From NCBI RefSeq assembly GCF_030410375.1, contig NZ_JAUHHE010000007.1, positions 104,411 through 168,410 on the forward strand: a DNA stretch of 64,000 nucleotides. The letters run 5' to 3'. The position numbers and the translations under genes are program-made. Positions 36,163 through 44,447 of this stretch are shown here, in pieces. The stretch is from Zwartia vadi (GTDB taxonomy: Bacteria; Pseudomonadota; Gammaproteobacteria; Burkholderiales; Burkholderiaceae_B). The notes beneath the pieces were generated by a model. That model did no database searches. It saw nothing but the letters and a program-made list of their open reading frames with translations, and was not told the origin of the DNA. Positions within the stretch are counted from its first letter, which is position 1, and each line of letters starts with the position of its first letter.

Positions 36163-37055
36163 AAACTTTCCTATTACGGTGGTTCGCAGGCGTGGTCCTA
36201 TTAGGTGCGATTGCCTTGAATGCTCATGCCTTGACAGGCATGATTTATCAGCCACAGCTGCGCGACATGAAAGTGCCCGAGGCATTTTGGGCAACAAAAT
36301 TTAGCGATCTGCGTCAGCGCGGTTTTGATACCTTGATCATCCAGTGGACGCGTTATGGTGATGCTTTTTCAACAGGTGTTGAAAAGAACTGGCTGACTGC
36401 GCGATTACAAGATGCCGCCAAGGCGGATCTCAAGCTTGTCATCGGGCTGTATGCCGATCCCGATTCTTTTGCCTCCCTGGATATGCCCACGGACTTGTTG
36501 GAGACGTATTTTCTCAAGATGCATGAAACCCATCTTCAGTTGGCCCGGGATTGGTTGAAAACTTTGCCTGCTCAGAGCATTATTGGCTGGTATTTGCCTA
36601 CAGAAATTGACGATCGCAGATGGCGAGACAATAGCGACCTGACTGTTCTGAACAAACAACTTGCCCGCGATGTGACCGGGCTCAATAGTCTTGGCGATTT
36701 ACCTGTTTACATCACTGCTTTTTTCAAGGGTCACACCGAGGCAAATGAATACAAGGCTATGTTGAGCGTGATTCAGCGTTCGACCGCTTTGAGAATCTGG
36801 GTACAAGATGGTGTGGGGACTCGGAGTCTCTTGCCGACTGAAACCTCGTTATATATCAATAAATTGACTGAGTGCAGTGATACGCCGATCGCTGGGTTGG
36901 TCTTTGAAATATTTCGTCAAGTCGGTCCTGATTCGAATTTTAAAGCTGAACCTTTGACGGGACGCACCTTAGAGAAAGCTTTGTCGCAACGATCACCCTG
37001 CAGGGGAGATTCTGTATTTTTCTCTTTGCGCTATCTATTTAACTTCGGAAACTGA
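36159..37055 (+). CDS. Secreted DUF4434-like (glycoside-hydrolase-fold) protein of the nfrBA operon
   Basis: A 298-residue protein with a signal peptide (LLRWFAGVVLLGAIALNAHA) and a TIM-barrel-like pattern: MIYQPQLRD, FDTLIIQWTRYGD, LKLVIGLYADPDSF, IIGWYLPTEIDD and LPVYITAFFKG. WYLPTEIDD carries acidic residues at a place where glycosidases have catalytic ones. It fits DUF4434. In E. coli a third gene of similar size (ybcH) follows nfrBA; I believe this is its counterpart but cannot confirm homology here. It may trim or modify the exported glycan. Starts at a GTG overlapping the nfrA stop; its 3' end overlaps the convergent wecB by 21 bp. Confidence 0.72.
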   Translation: MKTFLLRWFAGVVLLGAIALNAHALTGMIYQPQLRDMKVPEAFWATKFSDLRQRGFDTLIIQWTRYGDAFSTGVEKNWLTARLQDAAKADLKLVIGLYADPDSFASLDMPTDLLETYFLKMHETHLQLARDWLKTLPAQSIIGWYLPTEIDDRRWRDNSDLTVLNKQLARDVTGLNSLGDLPVYITAFFKGHTEANEYKAMLSVIQRSTALRIWVQDGVGTRSLLPTETSLYINKLTECSDTPIAGLVFEIFRQVGPDSNFKAEPLTGRTLEKALSQRSPCRGDSVFFSLRYLFNFGN

Positions 37056-38195
37056 CCACGACACCATCAGGTCCGCAATTCGGTTGGCGGCATGACCGTC
37101 ACCATACGGGTTATGAGCCTCTGACATTTTTCGATAATAGGCGGGCTCATCGATCAGGCGCGTACAGGCCCGAACGATGTGGTCGACATCTGTACCCACG
37201 AGCTCGACGGTACCCGCTTCCACTGCTTCAGGACGTTCAGTTGTTTGACGCATGACGAGAACAGGTTTACCAAGGCTGGGTGCCTCTTCCTGGATACCGC
37301 CACTATCGGTCAGTACAAAATAACAGTGACTCAGGAGAAGTGAAAAGGGCTCATATTGAAGCGGATCGAGCAAGTGAACATTGGACAAATTGCCCAGCCT
37401 AGATAAGACAGGCTCTCGCACGTTTGGATTGAGATGAACAGGGTAGACGATATGCACATCAGGATAGCGTTGCGCTAAGTTTCTAACCGCATCACAAATC
37501 TGAATAAAACCGGAACCAAAGTTCTCACGACGATGGCCGGTCATTAAAATAAAACGCTGATCTTGCCACTTGAAAGGTAAAAGATGATTCAGTAATTGTT
37601 TTATCTTCTGCCCATGGCCTTGGTCTGCTCCGAGTCTGTCCAAGGTCCAGAGCAAGGCATCAATCACCGTGTTGCCCGTGACATGGATGGACTCAGGTGC
37701 CACCCCCTCATCAAGCAGGTTTTTTTCACTATTTACCGTTGGCGCAAAGTGCCAGCGGGCAACTTTACTAATGACCTGTCTGTTGAACTCCTCTGGAAAC
37801 GGAGAGTGAATGTCGTGTGTGCGCAGACCTGCTTCAACATGACCAACGGGAATGCCGGTATAGAACGCGGCCATGGCTGCCGCGAGCGCGGTGGTGGTAT
37901 CGCCGTGTACCAGCACGGCATCGGGTTTGACGTTGCGAAAGCTGTCGCGAAGACCAACAAGCGCCCGGCTCGTGATATCCGCAAGATCCTGATTCGCCTG
38001 CATCAGATTCAGATCGATCGCAGGAGTGATGTCGAATAAATCGAGGACCTGATCCAGCATCTGTCTGTGTTGGGCTGTCACACATACAGTTGTCTTGATC
38101 TCGGACCGTGATTGCAACGCTTTGACAACGGGGGCCATTTTAATCGCCTCTGGCCGCGTGCCAAAAACAATAAAAATGTTTTTAACTTGGCTCAT
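37035..38195 (-). CDS. wecB: UDP-N-acetylglucosamine 2-epimerase (non-hydrolysing)
   Basis: A 386-residue enzyme that interconverts UDP-GlcNAc and UDP-ManNAc. Family blocks are FGTRPEAIKMAPVV, VLVHGDTTTALAAAMAA, GHVEAGLRTHD, PFPEEFNRQ, MTGHRRENFG and LTDSGGIQEEAPSLGKPVLV. ATG 38195 is chosen because it directly precedes the conserved start; the longer frame lacks support. It overlaps the upstream EAL gene by 14 bp, and its 3' end overlaps the convergent DUF4434 gene. In E. coli WecB supplies UDP-ManNAc for the NGR glycan, so its place here next to nfrBA is telling. No other enterobacterial-common-antigen genes are present. Confidence 0.9.
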   Translation of the reverse strand: MSQVKNIFIVFGTRPEAIKMAPVVKALQSRSEIKTTVCVTAQHRQMLDQVLDLFDITPAIDLNLMQANQDLADITSRALVGLRDSFRNVKPDAVLVHGDTTTALAAAMAAFYTGIPVGHVEAGLRTHDIHSPFPEEFNRQVISKVARWHFAPTVNSEKNLLDEGVAPESIHVTGNTVIDALLWTLDRLGADQGHGQKIKQLLNHLLPFKWQDQRFILMTGHRRENFGSGFIQICDAVRNLAQRYPDVHIVYPVHLNPNVREPVLSRLGNLSNVHLLDPLQYEPFSLLLSHCYFVLTDSGGIQEEAPSLGKPVLVMRQTTERPEAVEAGTVELVGTDVDHIVRACTRLIDEPAYYRKMSEAHNPYGDGHAANRIADLMVSWSVSEVK

Positions 38196-41100
38196 GAGAC
38201 ATCTCGGCTCGAAGGAGTTTCTCAAAGTCTTGAGATACGAGAGGCTTACTAAACCAGTATCCCTGAATCTCATCACACCCAAGTTCATGTAAGAGCTTCG
38301 CTTGCTCTTGACTTTCTACACCCTCAGCAATCGTTGTCATTTGTAAACTATGAGCCATGTGAATGATGGCGTTTACAATAGCCTGGTCACTGGTATTCGT
38401 CGCAAGATCTTTCACGAAAGACTGATCAATTTTAAGGCGGTCGATGGCATAGCGTTTAAGATAGCTCAAAGAGGAATAGCCTGTTCCAAAATCGTCTAGT
38501 GCTACAGCAAAACCCGCCGCATGCAGTTGATGAATAATCAATCCTGCCTGATCCGCATTTTTGAGTGCAACGGCTTCCGTGATTTCAATTTCGATGCGGT
38601 GGGTGGAGACTTCGACTGAAGACATGACTTTCATCAGTTCTTCAACAAAGCCAGGTCGGGCAAACTGAATCGCCGAGACATTTACAGCGACAAATATTTT
38701 TTCCAAGCCTATAAGATCCCAGGCGCGCAATTGACGTGCCACTTGTTCTATTACCCAGAGTCCAATTGGCACGATCAGACCTGTTTGTTCAGCAATCGGG
38801 ATAAATTCAGCGGGTGAAATCAGACCAAACTTTGGATGTTGCCAACGTAACAGCACTTCGGCACCGATGATTTTTTGATCTGAGAGTCTCTTCTGGGGCT
38901 GATAGACCAAGAAGAGTTCTCCGCGATCTTGTGCGTCTTTCAAACTCACGGCAAGCTCTAGAGAGCGTTGTGTATGCTCTTGCAAATCGGACGAGAAAAA
39001 TCTGAGATTATTACGTCCATCCTGTTTGGCGCGATACATTGCGATTTCAGCTGCAGAGGCTAGTGGACCCGCAGCTTTAGCATCGTCTGGATAGATCGCA
39101 ATGCCCGCAGAAGCTGAAAGAGAAAGTTTCTGATTATCAATTAGTAACGGAGACTGGATCTTGTTTAATAATTCTCTGACCTTCAGGGCGATGAGAGACT
39201 GTTTTTCCGTTGGAATAATCGCCACAAAGGTATCGCCTCCATGACGGGCGACTGTCGCGCCGACACCCAAGCTGTGCACGATTCGATTCGCCATTTCAAT
39301 GAGCAACTCATCACCGACGGAGTGACCGAGACTTTCATTGATGGTTTTAAAGTTGTCAAGATTCAGCCATAACAAGGTCAAGGAGCTTTCCGTCTGAGCA
39401 GCGTGATCCAACGCTGCATTCAGGTGATCCTGAAAAGACTTCCTATTATGTAAACCAGTCAGCGAATCAAATTCGGATAGGTCGCGAATACGTTTTTCAG
39501 CAACCTTGTGCTGCGTAACATCTATCTTGTGCGCGACATAGTGCGTGAGTTTTCCAAAACGATCACTTATCGGATAAACCGAAACCAGTTCAACAAAGTG
39601 CTGCCCATTTTTTTTGCGATTGATAAACTCGCCTTGCCATGACTGCCCTTGCGTCAATCGTTTCCAGAGCGCTTCATAGAGTGTGGGATCTGTTTCACCA
39701 GACTGCAATATTTTTGGATTTTTACCGATCGCTTCCTGAGGGCTATAGCCACTGGCCTCACTGAATGCTCGATTTACATACTGAATACGCGCCGAAGTGT
39801 CAGTCATGACAATCGCGTGAGGACTTTGTTCGAGCGCTTCTGATAACTGATTGATCACAGCGTCTTTACGTATTTGCTTGAGCATACTCCAGAGCGTGGC
39901 AGACATCACTTGGAGTGCTTTTGCTTCCTGCTCTGTGAAGTGTTCCGCCTTGTCTGCGATACCCACGACTAACTGGACTCGATTACCCTCCATAACTGGC
40001 AGGGCGAGTAGATTTTTTATCCCGGACGGATTGATGGGTATACCCGCTGTATCCCCGCTTTTCAAATCGGTATTAATTAATATGATCTGTTTCAGACGCA
40101 CTGCATCTGCCCAGCGTCCTAGCTGGGCCAAATCAAGATCGACGGCGTCGTGAGCGTGTGTGCAGGGATGGATGCCGTTGTTTGAGCATGCCAGAAACTG
40201 AAGGGATTGCTGATCATCTCGAACGGCATATACAAAGGCGATAGAGCTGTGAGTCAGACTTTTTGAGTAGGCGAGCCATCGTTCGAGAAAGTCTGACTCT
40301 TGTTCAAGTGACTCCCGCTCTTGAAGCTCTAGGAGTGCGGAATTGAGACTGGATTGAAAGGTAAGATGGTTTTCATTTTCAACTGTTTCTGTTATGTCAC
40401 GCGACAATACAAGAAAGGTGTGATCTGTATCTCCATCAGCCGGAGGTTTTTTACTGACTGATAATTCAAAGTGCTTATGGCCGTCTGGTACTTTAAGTGA
40501 AATACGATGTCCACGGCTGGTGTTGTTTCGATCGGCTTCGGCAAGTGCTTCATAACTTACTGCAGCGGCCTCGACCGGCAGCACTTCGTCCAAACGCTTA
40601 CCAATCAACTCAGAGGTTGGCGCAGCGAGCTTGCTTTCAGTCCGTGCATGGACCGACTGATACACACCATCGCGATTCACTTCAAACAACAGATCAGGCA
40701 AAGTATCCAATGTCGCAATGTATTTTGCCTCTGAACGTTGAAGTGATTGGTATGGCTGCCGGATCGTTTCTAAAAACAAAGCACGATAGACAAACCCAAA
40801 CGCGATAATCTTGTACAGATGACCGGCGACGTTATATATGTCAGTCACATTGGCATATAACGTAAAGAAAAACTCGCTCATCGCCATCGTAAACGAGGCC
40901 ATTGCAAGCAGGGAGTCGCCGGACTCTTGCTTTTTCCACCAGCGTTTTAAAAATCCGTAGCCAGCAATTAAGTACAGCGCGATGAGTCCATATTCAAAAT
41001 TGATTTTGAATGGAGTGAGACCCTGACCATCGATATAGGTGCGCGGAATAGAGGATGGATAGACGATCAGAACGAAATGCACGCATCCAACTAATAACAA

Positions 41101-41559
41101 AATGATGGACAGTCCCCAATACTCGGACTGTCGACCGATAAAGTTCGCGACACGTGACGGCCAAAAAGCCACCCAGACAAAAGCCAAGCCAGCGAGTAGT
41201 CTTGCGGCCAACCAAAAATTTATAGCCTTTTCTGGCCCACTCGGCGTAATGAGGTTGGGCATGCCGGCATAAGACAAGGCATGCGTGAGATCGAACAGCG
41301 CGACCCCAAGAAACCCAAGGCCTAGAATCAGTGCGCGTCCATTTGGCTGAAATCGATGCGTTGCCCAGGAAACTCCGAACACCATTGCAGCGATGGCGAT
41401 GGCAACAACTTCCATGATTGTGTGCAGCGGCACATAACTTGACAGCCCGCGCGCCGCATCAGGAGCAGGAAATAACCAAACGCTCACTAAGCCAATGAAT
41501 AAAACAGCCAGACCAACGACGATGTTGTTTAAATCTTTGCGTCGTATTGATTGAATCAT
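38182..41559 (-). CDS. Membrane PAS-GAF-PAS-GGDEF-EAL protein, probable c-di-GMP phosphodiesterase
   Basis: A 1125-residue signalling protein. Residues 10-265 hold about eight helices resembling a MASE3 sensor domain. Then come PAS (about 275-390), GAF (about 400-560), PAS (about 570-685), GGDEF (690-860) and EAL (865-1115). The cyclase signature reads GGDTF (774-778), losing the essential Glu, and no RxxD inhibitory site precedes it. The EAL side looks complete: EVL (901-903), NVS (960-962), ITE (993-995), DDFGTG (1022-1027), LKID (1042-1045), AEGVE (1078-1082) and QGY (1099-1101). It therefore probably only degrades c-di-GMP, with GGDEF perhaps binding GTP as an activator. It overlaps wecB, which it precedes, tying it to the glycan locus. 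Confidence 0.87.
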   Translation of the reverse strand: MIQSIRRKDLNNIVVGLAVLFIGLVSVWLFPAPDAARGLSSYVPLHTIMEVVAIAIAAMVFGVSWATHRFQPNGRALILGLGFLGVALFDLTHALSYAGMPNLITPSGPEKAINFWLAARLLAGLAFVWVAFWPSRVANFIGRQSEYWGLSIILLLVGCVHFVLIVYPSSIPRTYIDGQGLTPFKINFEYGLIALYLIAGYGFLKRWWKKQESGDSLLAMASFTMAMSEFFFTLYANVTDIYNVAGHLYKIIAFGFVYRALFLETIRQPYQSLQRSEAKYIATLDTLPDLLFEVNRDGVYQSVHARTESKLAAPTSELIGKRLDEVLPVEAAAVSYEALAEADRNNTSRGHRISLKVPDGHKHFELSVSKKPPADGDTDHTFLVLSRDITETVENENHLTFQSSLNSALLELQERESLEQESDFLERWLAYSKSLTHSSIAFVYAVRDDQQSLQFLACSNNGIHPCTHAHDAVDLDLAQLGRWADAVRLKQIILINTDLKSGDTAGIPINPSGIKNLLALPVMEGNRVQLVVGIADKAEHFTEQEAKALQVMSATLWSMLKQIRKDAVINQLSEALEQSPHAIVMTDTSARIQYVNRAFSEASGYSPQEAIGKNPKILQSGETDPTLYEALWKRLTQGQSWQGEFINRKKNGQHFVELVSVYPISDRFGKLTHYVAHKIDVTQHKVAEKRIRDLSEFDSLTGLHNRKSFQDHLNAALDHAAQTESSLTLLWLNLDNFKTINESLGHSVGDELLIEMANRIVHSLGVGATVARHGGDTFVAIIPTEKQSLIALKVRELLNKIQSPLLIDNQKLSLSASAGIAIYPDDAKAAGPLASAAEIAMYRAKQDGRNNLRFFSSDLQEHTQRSLELAVSLKDAQDRGELFLVYQPQKRLSDQKIIGAEVLLRWQHPKFGLISPAEFIPIAEQTGLIVPIGLWVIEQVARQLRAWDLIGLEKIFVAVNVSAIQFARPGFVEELMKVMSSVEVSTHRIEIEITEAVALKNADQAGLIIHQLHAAGFAVALDDFGTGYSSLSYLKRYAIDRLKIDQSFVKDLATNTSDQAIVNAIIHMAHSLQMTTIAEGVESQEQAKLLHELGCDEIQGYWFSKPLVSQDFEKLLRAEMSHEPS

Positions 41560-41672
41560 TCGTCTCGTTGCAGTGTATAAAGTTTATTGGAAATCATGGT
41601 CATGATTGGTCTGATGTTACGCTTGAGTCCATAGCCTGTCCAATAATTTACCTTAGCCTGATTTAAATAAAA

Positions 41673-42341
41673 ATGAACATCAACTCGGACTTCAGTTTAA
41701 AGGTTGTGATTCACTCCGGGGATCTTGCCTGGCAGGACTCGCCCGTAAAGGGTGTGCAAAGAAAACCTCTGGATCGTATTGGTGATGAGGTTGCAAGAGC
41801 CACTACGATTGTTCGATATGCGGCAGGTGCTTCTTTTTCGCCGCATGTCCATGGTGGTGGAGAGGAAATACTTGTTCTGGATGGGGTATTTTCCGATGAG
41901 TCCGGTGATTATCCAACTGGTACTTATCTACGTAATCCACCCAGTAGCTCCCACACCCCAAAATCTGAGGAGGGTTGTACTTTATTTGTAAAACTCAGAC
42001 AGTTTCATCCGCTCGATCAAACGACTATCAGGGTTGATACTTCAAAAGCACCTTGGTATCCAGGCATGGTACCCGGATTATCAGTTATGCCTTTGCACGA
42101 GTTTGATGGCGTTGGAACAGCCTTGGTTCGTTGGGCGCCTAATACGATTTTTAATCCCCATGTTCACCCGGGCGGAGAGGAAATACTGGTGTTACAGGGT
42201 GTGTTTCATGATGAGCACGGTACCTATCCCGCCGGGTCCTGGATCAGGAGCCCCCGATACAGTAAACACGCACCCTTTACAAAGGAAGAGGGTGCGTTGA
42301 TTTACGTTAAAACGGGACACCTGGCCTATCCACTGAGCTAG
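41673..42341 (+). CDS. Double ChrR-like cupin protein
   Basis: A 222-residue protein made of two cupin domains of the ChrR anti-sigma C-terminal type. Metal-binding motifs repeat as FSPHVHGGGEEILVLDGVFSDE (about 55-76) and FNPHVHPGGEEILVLQGVF (about 164-182), each followed by TPKSEEGC or APFTKEEGA. No zinc-binding anti-sigma domain (HxxxCxxC) and no adjacent sigma factor gene are present, so it is an independent cupin rather than an anti-sigma factor. The activity is unknown. It ends 3 bp before the convergent Bug gene. Confidence 0.8.
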   Translation: MNINSDFSLKVVIHSGDLAWQDSPVKGVQRKPLDRIGDEVARATTIVRYAAGASFSPHVHGGGEEILVLDGVFSDESGDYPTGTYLRNPPSSSHTPKSEEGCTLFVKLRQFHPLDQTTIRVDTSKAPWYPGMVPGLSVMPLHEFDGVGTALVRWAPNTIFNPHVHPGGEEILVLQGVFHDEHGTYPAGSWIRSPRYSKHAPFTKEEGALIYVKTGHLAYPLS

Positions 42342-42344
42342 GAT

Positions 42345-43313
42345 TTACTCCATTTGTAGCTTGGCGGCTTCAACAATTTTTCTCCAGCTCTCGCGCTCCT
42401 TGTCCATAAAGGCGCCAAACTCAGCTGGCGTGTTGCCGCCTGGGATACCGCCCATTTCAGCAAAGCGTTTTTGGATCTCGGGAGTGGCCAACACTTTTTT
42501 GGTGGCTTGCTGGATTTTATTGATGATATCGGGAGGTGTGCCAGCGGGAGCGACAAAGCCGAACCATGCTGTCACAACCATATCCTGAATGCCAGCCTCT
42601 GCCATGGTCGGAACGTCCGGCAGCTGAGGGGAGCGTTCTGCACCTGTGACAGCTAAAGCTCTAAACTGACCCGAGCGAATAAAACCAATGGAACTGGGCA
42701 GATTATCAATAGCAAACGTCACCTGACCACCAAGCAGTGCAGCGACCGCAGGTCCCATCCCCTTGAAAGGCACATGCGTCAGATTAAGACCAGTACGCTG
42801 AGCAAACATTTCTGCTGACATGTGGGGAGACTGACCCGTGCCAGAAGAGGCAAAAGAGTAATTCCCTTTTGGATCCTTCTTGATCGCGTCGACAAGTTCT
42901 TTGACCGTTTTATAAGGCGACTTGCTGTTGACGACAAGCACGTTTGGCACTGAAATCACCAGGGTGATCGGACTGAAGTCGGTATGTTTATATGGCAGCT
43001 TTTTGTACAGGCTGTAGTTGATACCGTTCGGACCGATGTTACCGAAACCAATGGTGTAGCCATCTGGCGGAGCCTGAATCAGTGCTTGTGAGCCAATGAT
43101 GCCTGCTGCACCGGCACGATTTTCAACAACTACAGTTGTACCGAGTTCAGCGCCAATTTTCTCGCTCAGCAATCGAGCGGTAATGTCGGTTGTTCCTCCA
43201 GGAGCAGCCGGTACGATCAGTTTGATTGGCTTGTCTGGCCAGGCGGCATGAGCCACGGGGGTCATAGCGAGGGCGAAGAGGCTCACCAACCCGGCTTTGA
43301 ATAAAGATTTCAT
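42345..43313 (-). CDS. Bug/TctC family solute-binding protein
   Basis: A 322-residue periplasmic binding protein: signal peptide to about residue 23 (PVAHA-AW), then WPDKPIKLIVPAAPGGTTDI, SGTGQSPHMSAEMFAQRTG, FKGMGPAVAALLGGQ and LPDVPTMAEAGI. It is the third orphan Bug protein of the window. It stands alone, without TctAB genes or a linked regulator, between a cupin and the antiporter gene. The ligand is unknown. Confidence 0.93.
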   Translation of the reverse strand: MKSLFKAGLVSLFALAMTPVAHAAWPDKPIKLIVPAAPGGTTDITARLLSEKIGAELGTTVVVENRAGAAGIIGSQALIQAPPDGYTIGFGNIGPNGINYSLYKKLPYKHTDFSPITLVISVPNVLVVNSKSPYKTVKELVDAIKKDPKGNYSFASSGTGQSPHMSAEMFAQRTGLNLTHVPFKGMGPAVAALLGGQVTFAIDNLPSSIGFIRSGQFRALAVTGAERSPQLPDVPTMAEAGIQDMVVTAWFGFVAPAGTPPDIINKIQQATKKVLATPEIQKRFAEMGGIPGGNTPAEFGAFMDKERESWRKIVEAAKLQME

Positions 43314-43361
43314 GCATTGTCTCCTAGATCAATAATTTTAGTATTTCAATCTTAGTTGAAA

Positions 43362-44432
43362 TCAGGATCGCTGATCAGGTTTTCGGATCATCACAACGAC
43401 CAGAGTAATCACCGTGATGGGTACGACGAAACTCATCATGACGGAAGAAAAAACCGGGATTGCGTCATGTTCTTTAGATGCCAGGATTAAATAAGCGACA
43501 TATGCGATGTAGTAGGCAATGAAAACGACACCCTCCCATCTTGCGATCTCACGGCCCGTCATGAAAACTGGAATACATGCGAAGCAAACAGCTAGCATCA
43601 CCCAGAGATCAAAGTTCAGAACCGAAGCGGGGACAAGCAAACCCTCTGGAGAGACCAAGCCTGTGACACCTAGGCAGCCAAGAATATTAAAAGTATTACT
43701 GCCAACAACGTTCCCCACGGCGATATCGCGTTCACCCTTGATCGCTGCCATGACAGAGGTCGCTACCTCTGGCATGGAGGTGCCGGCGGCGACGATCGTT
43801 AAACCAATGACGATATCGCTCACGCCCATAATCTTGGCAAAGATGATAGCCGAGTCGACCAGCCATTCGGAGCCTTGGACCAAAAAAAATAGACCAACCA
43901 GAATCAGAAGGATTTGTACGTAAATGGGGGCATCCCATTTCGATTTTTTGTCATGTTCCTGAGCGTATTCATCTTGAATTTCTTTGTTTTCTTTGCGCGA
44001 CTGGACAATTAAAAAAACCGTATAGGCGATGAGGGCCCCCAGAAGCATCAGCGACTCTGCAAATGCGATGCGTTCATCAAGGGTTAAGACAAATAACAAC
44101 AGACAAGAGCCAATTAGAATGGGTATTTCTTGCCGGATGATTTGTGCGTGGACGACTAAAGGCGTGATGAGGGCAGATAAGCCGAGAATAAAAAGTATAT
44201 TAAAAATATTACTGCCCACCACGTTGCCGACAGCCAGGTCAGAAGTTCCTGATAACGCGGCATTAACCGAAACAGCAAGCTCTGGAGCGCTTGTGCCGAA
44301 TGCAACAACGGTCAAGCCCACAACCAGGGGTGAGACACCCAACGTCGTCGCGAGCCTACCTGCCCCTCGAACGAGGAGTTCTGCGCCTAAGACCAGTGCA
44401 ATTAAGCCAATTAAAAACATGAGCACTGTCAT
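43362..44432 (-). CDS. Calcium/sodium antiporter (CaCA family, YrbG-like)
   Basis: A 356-residue membrane protein with two inverted five-helix halves carrying the alpha-repeat signatures: VVAFGTSAPELAVSVNAAL and GNVVGSNIFNILFILG in the first half, IVAAGTSMPEVATSVMAAIKG and GNVVGSNTFNILGCLG in the second. These form the Ca2+/Na+ sites. ATG 44432 is preferred, with a GAGGT box five bases upstream; a second ATG (44435) and a GTG (44444) are alternatives. It lies 15 bp after the polyphosphate:AMP phosphotransferase gene and is probably co-transcribed. Confidence 0.92.
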   Translation of the reverse strand: MTVLMFLIGLIALVLGAELLVRGAGRLATTLGVSPLVVGLTVVAFGTSAPELAVSVNAALSGTSDLAVGNVVGSNIFNILFILGLSALITPLVVHAQIIRQEIPILIGSCLLLFVLTLDERIAFAESLMLLGALIAYTVFLIVQSRKENKEIQDEYAQEHDKKSKWDAPIYVQILLILVGLFFLVQGSEWLVDSAIIFAKIMGVSDIVIGLTIVAAGTSMPEVATSVMAAIKGERDIAVGNVVGSNTFNILGCLGVTGLVSPEGLLVPASVLNFDLWVMLAVCFACIPVFMTGREIARWEGVVFIAYYIAYVAYLILASKEHDAIPVFSSVMMSFVVPITVITLVVVMIRKPDQRS

Positions 44433-44447
44433 CATGCACCTCACATA

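Noticed and set aside
41673..42341. ChrR anti-sigma factor
   Set aside because: It has two cupin domains but no zinc-binding anti-sigma domain and no neighbouring sigma factor gene.
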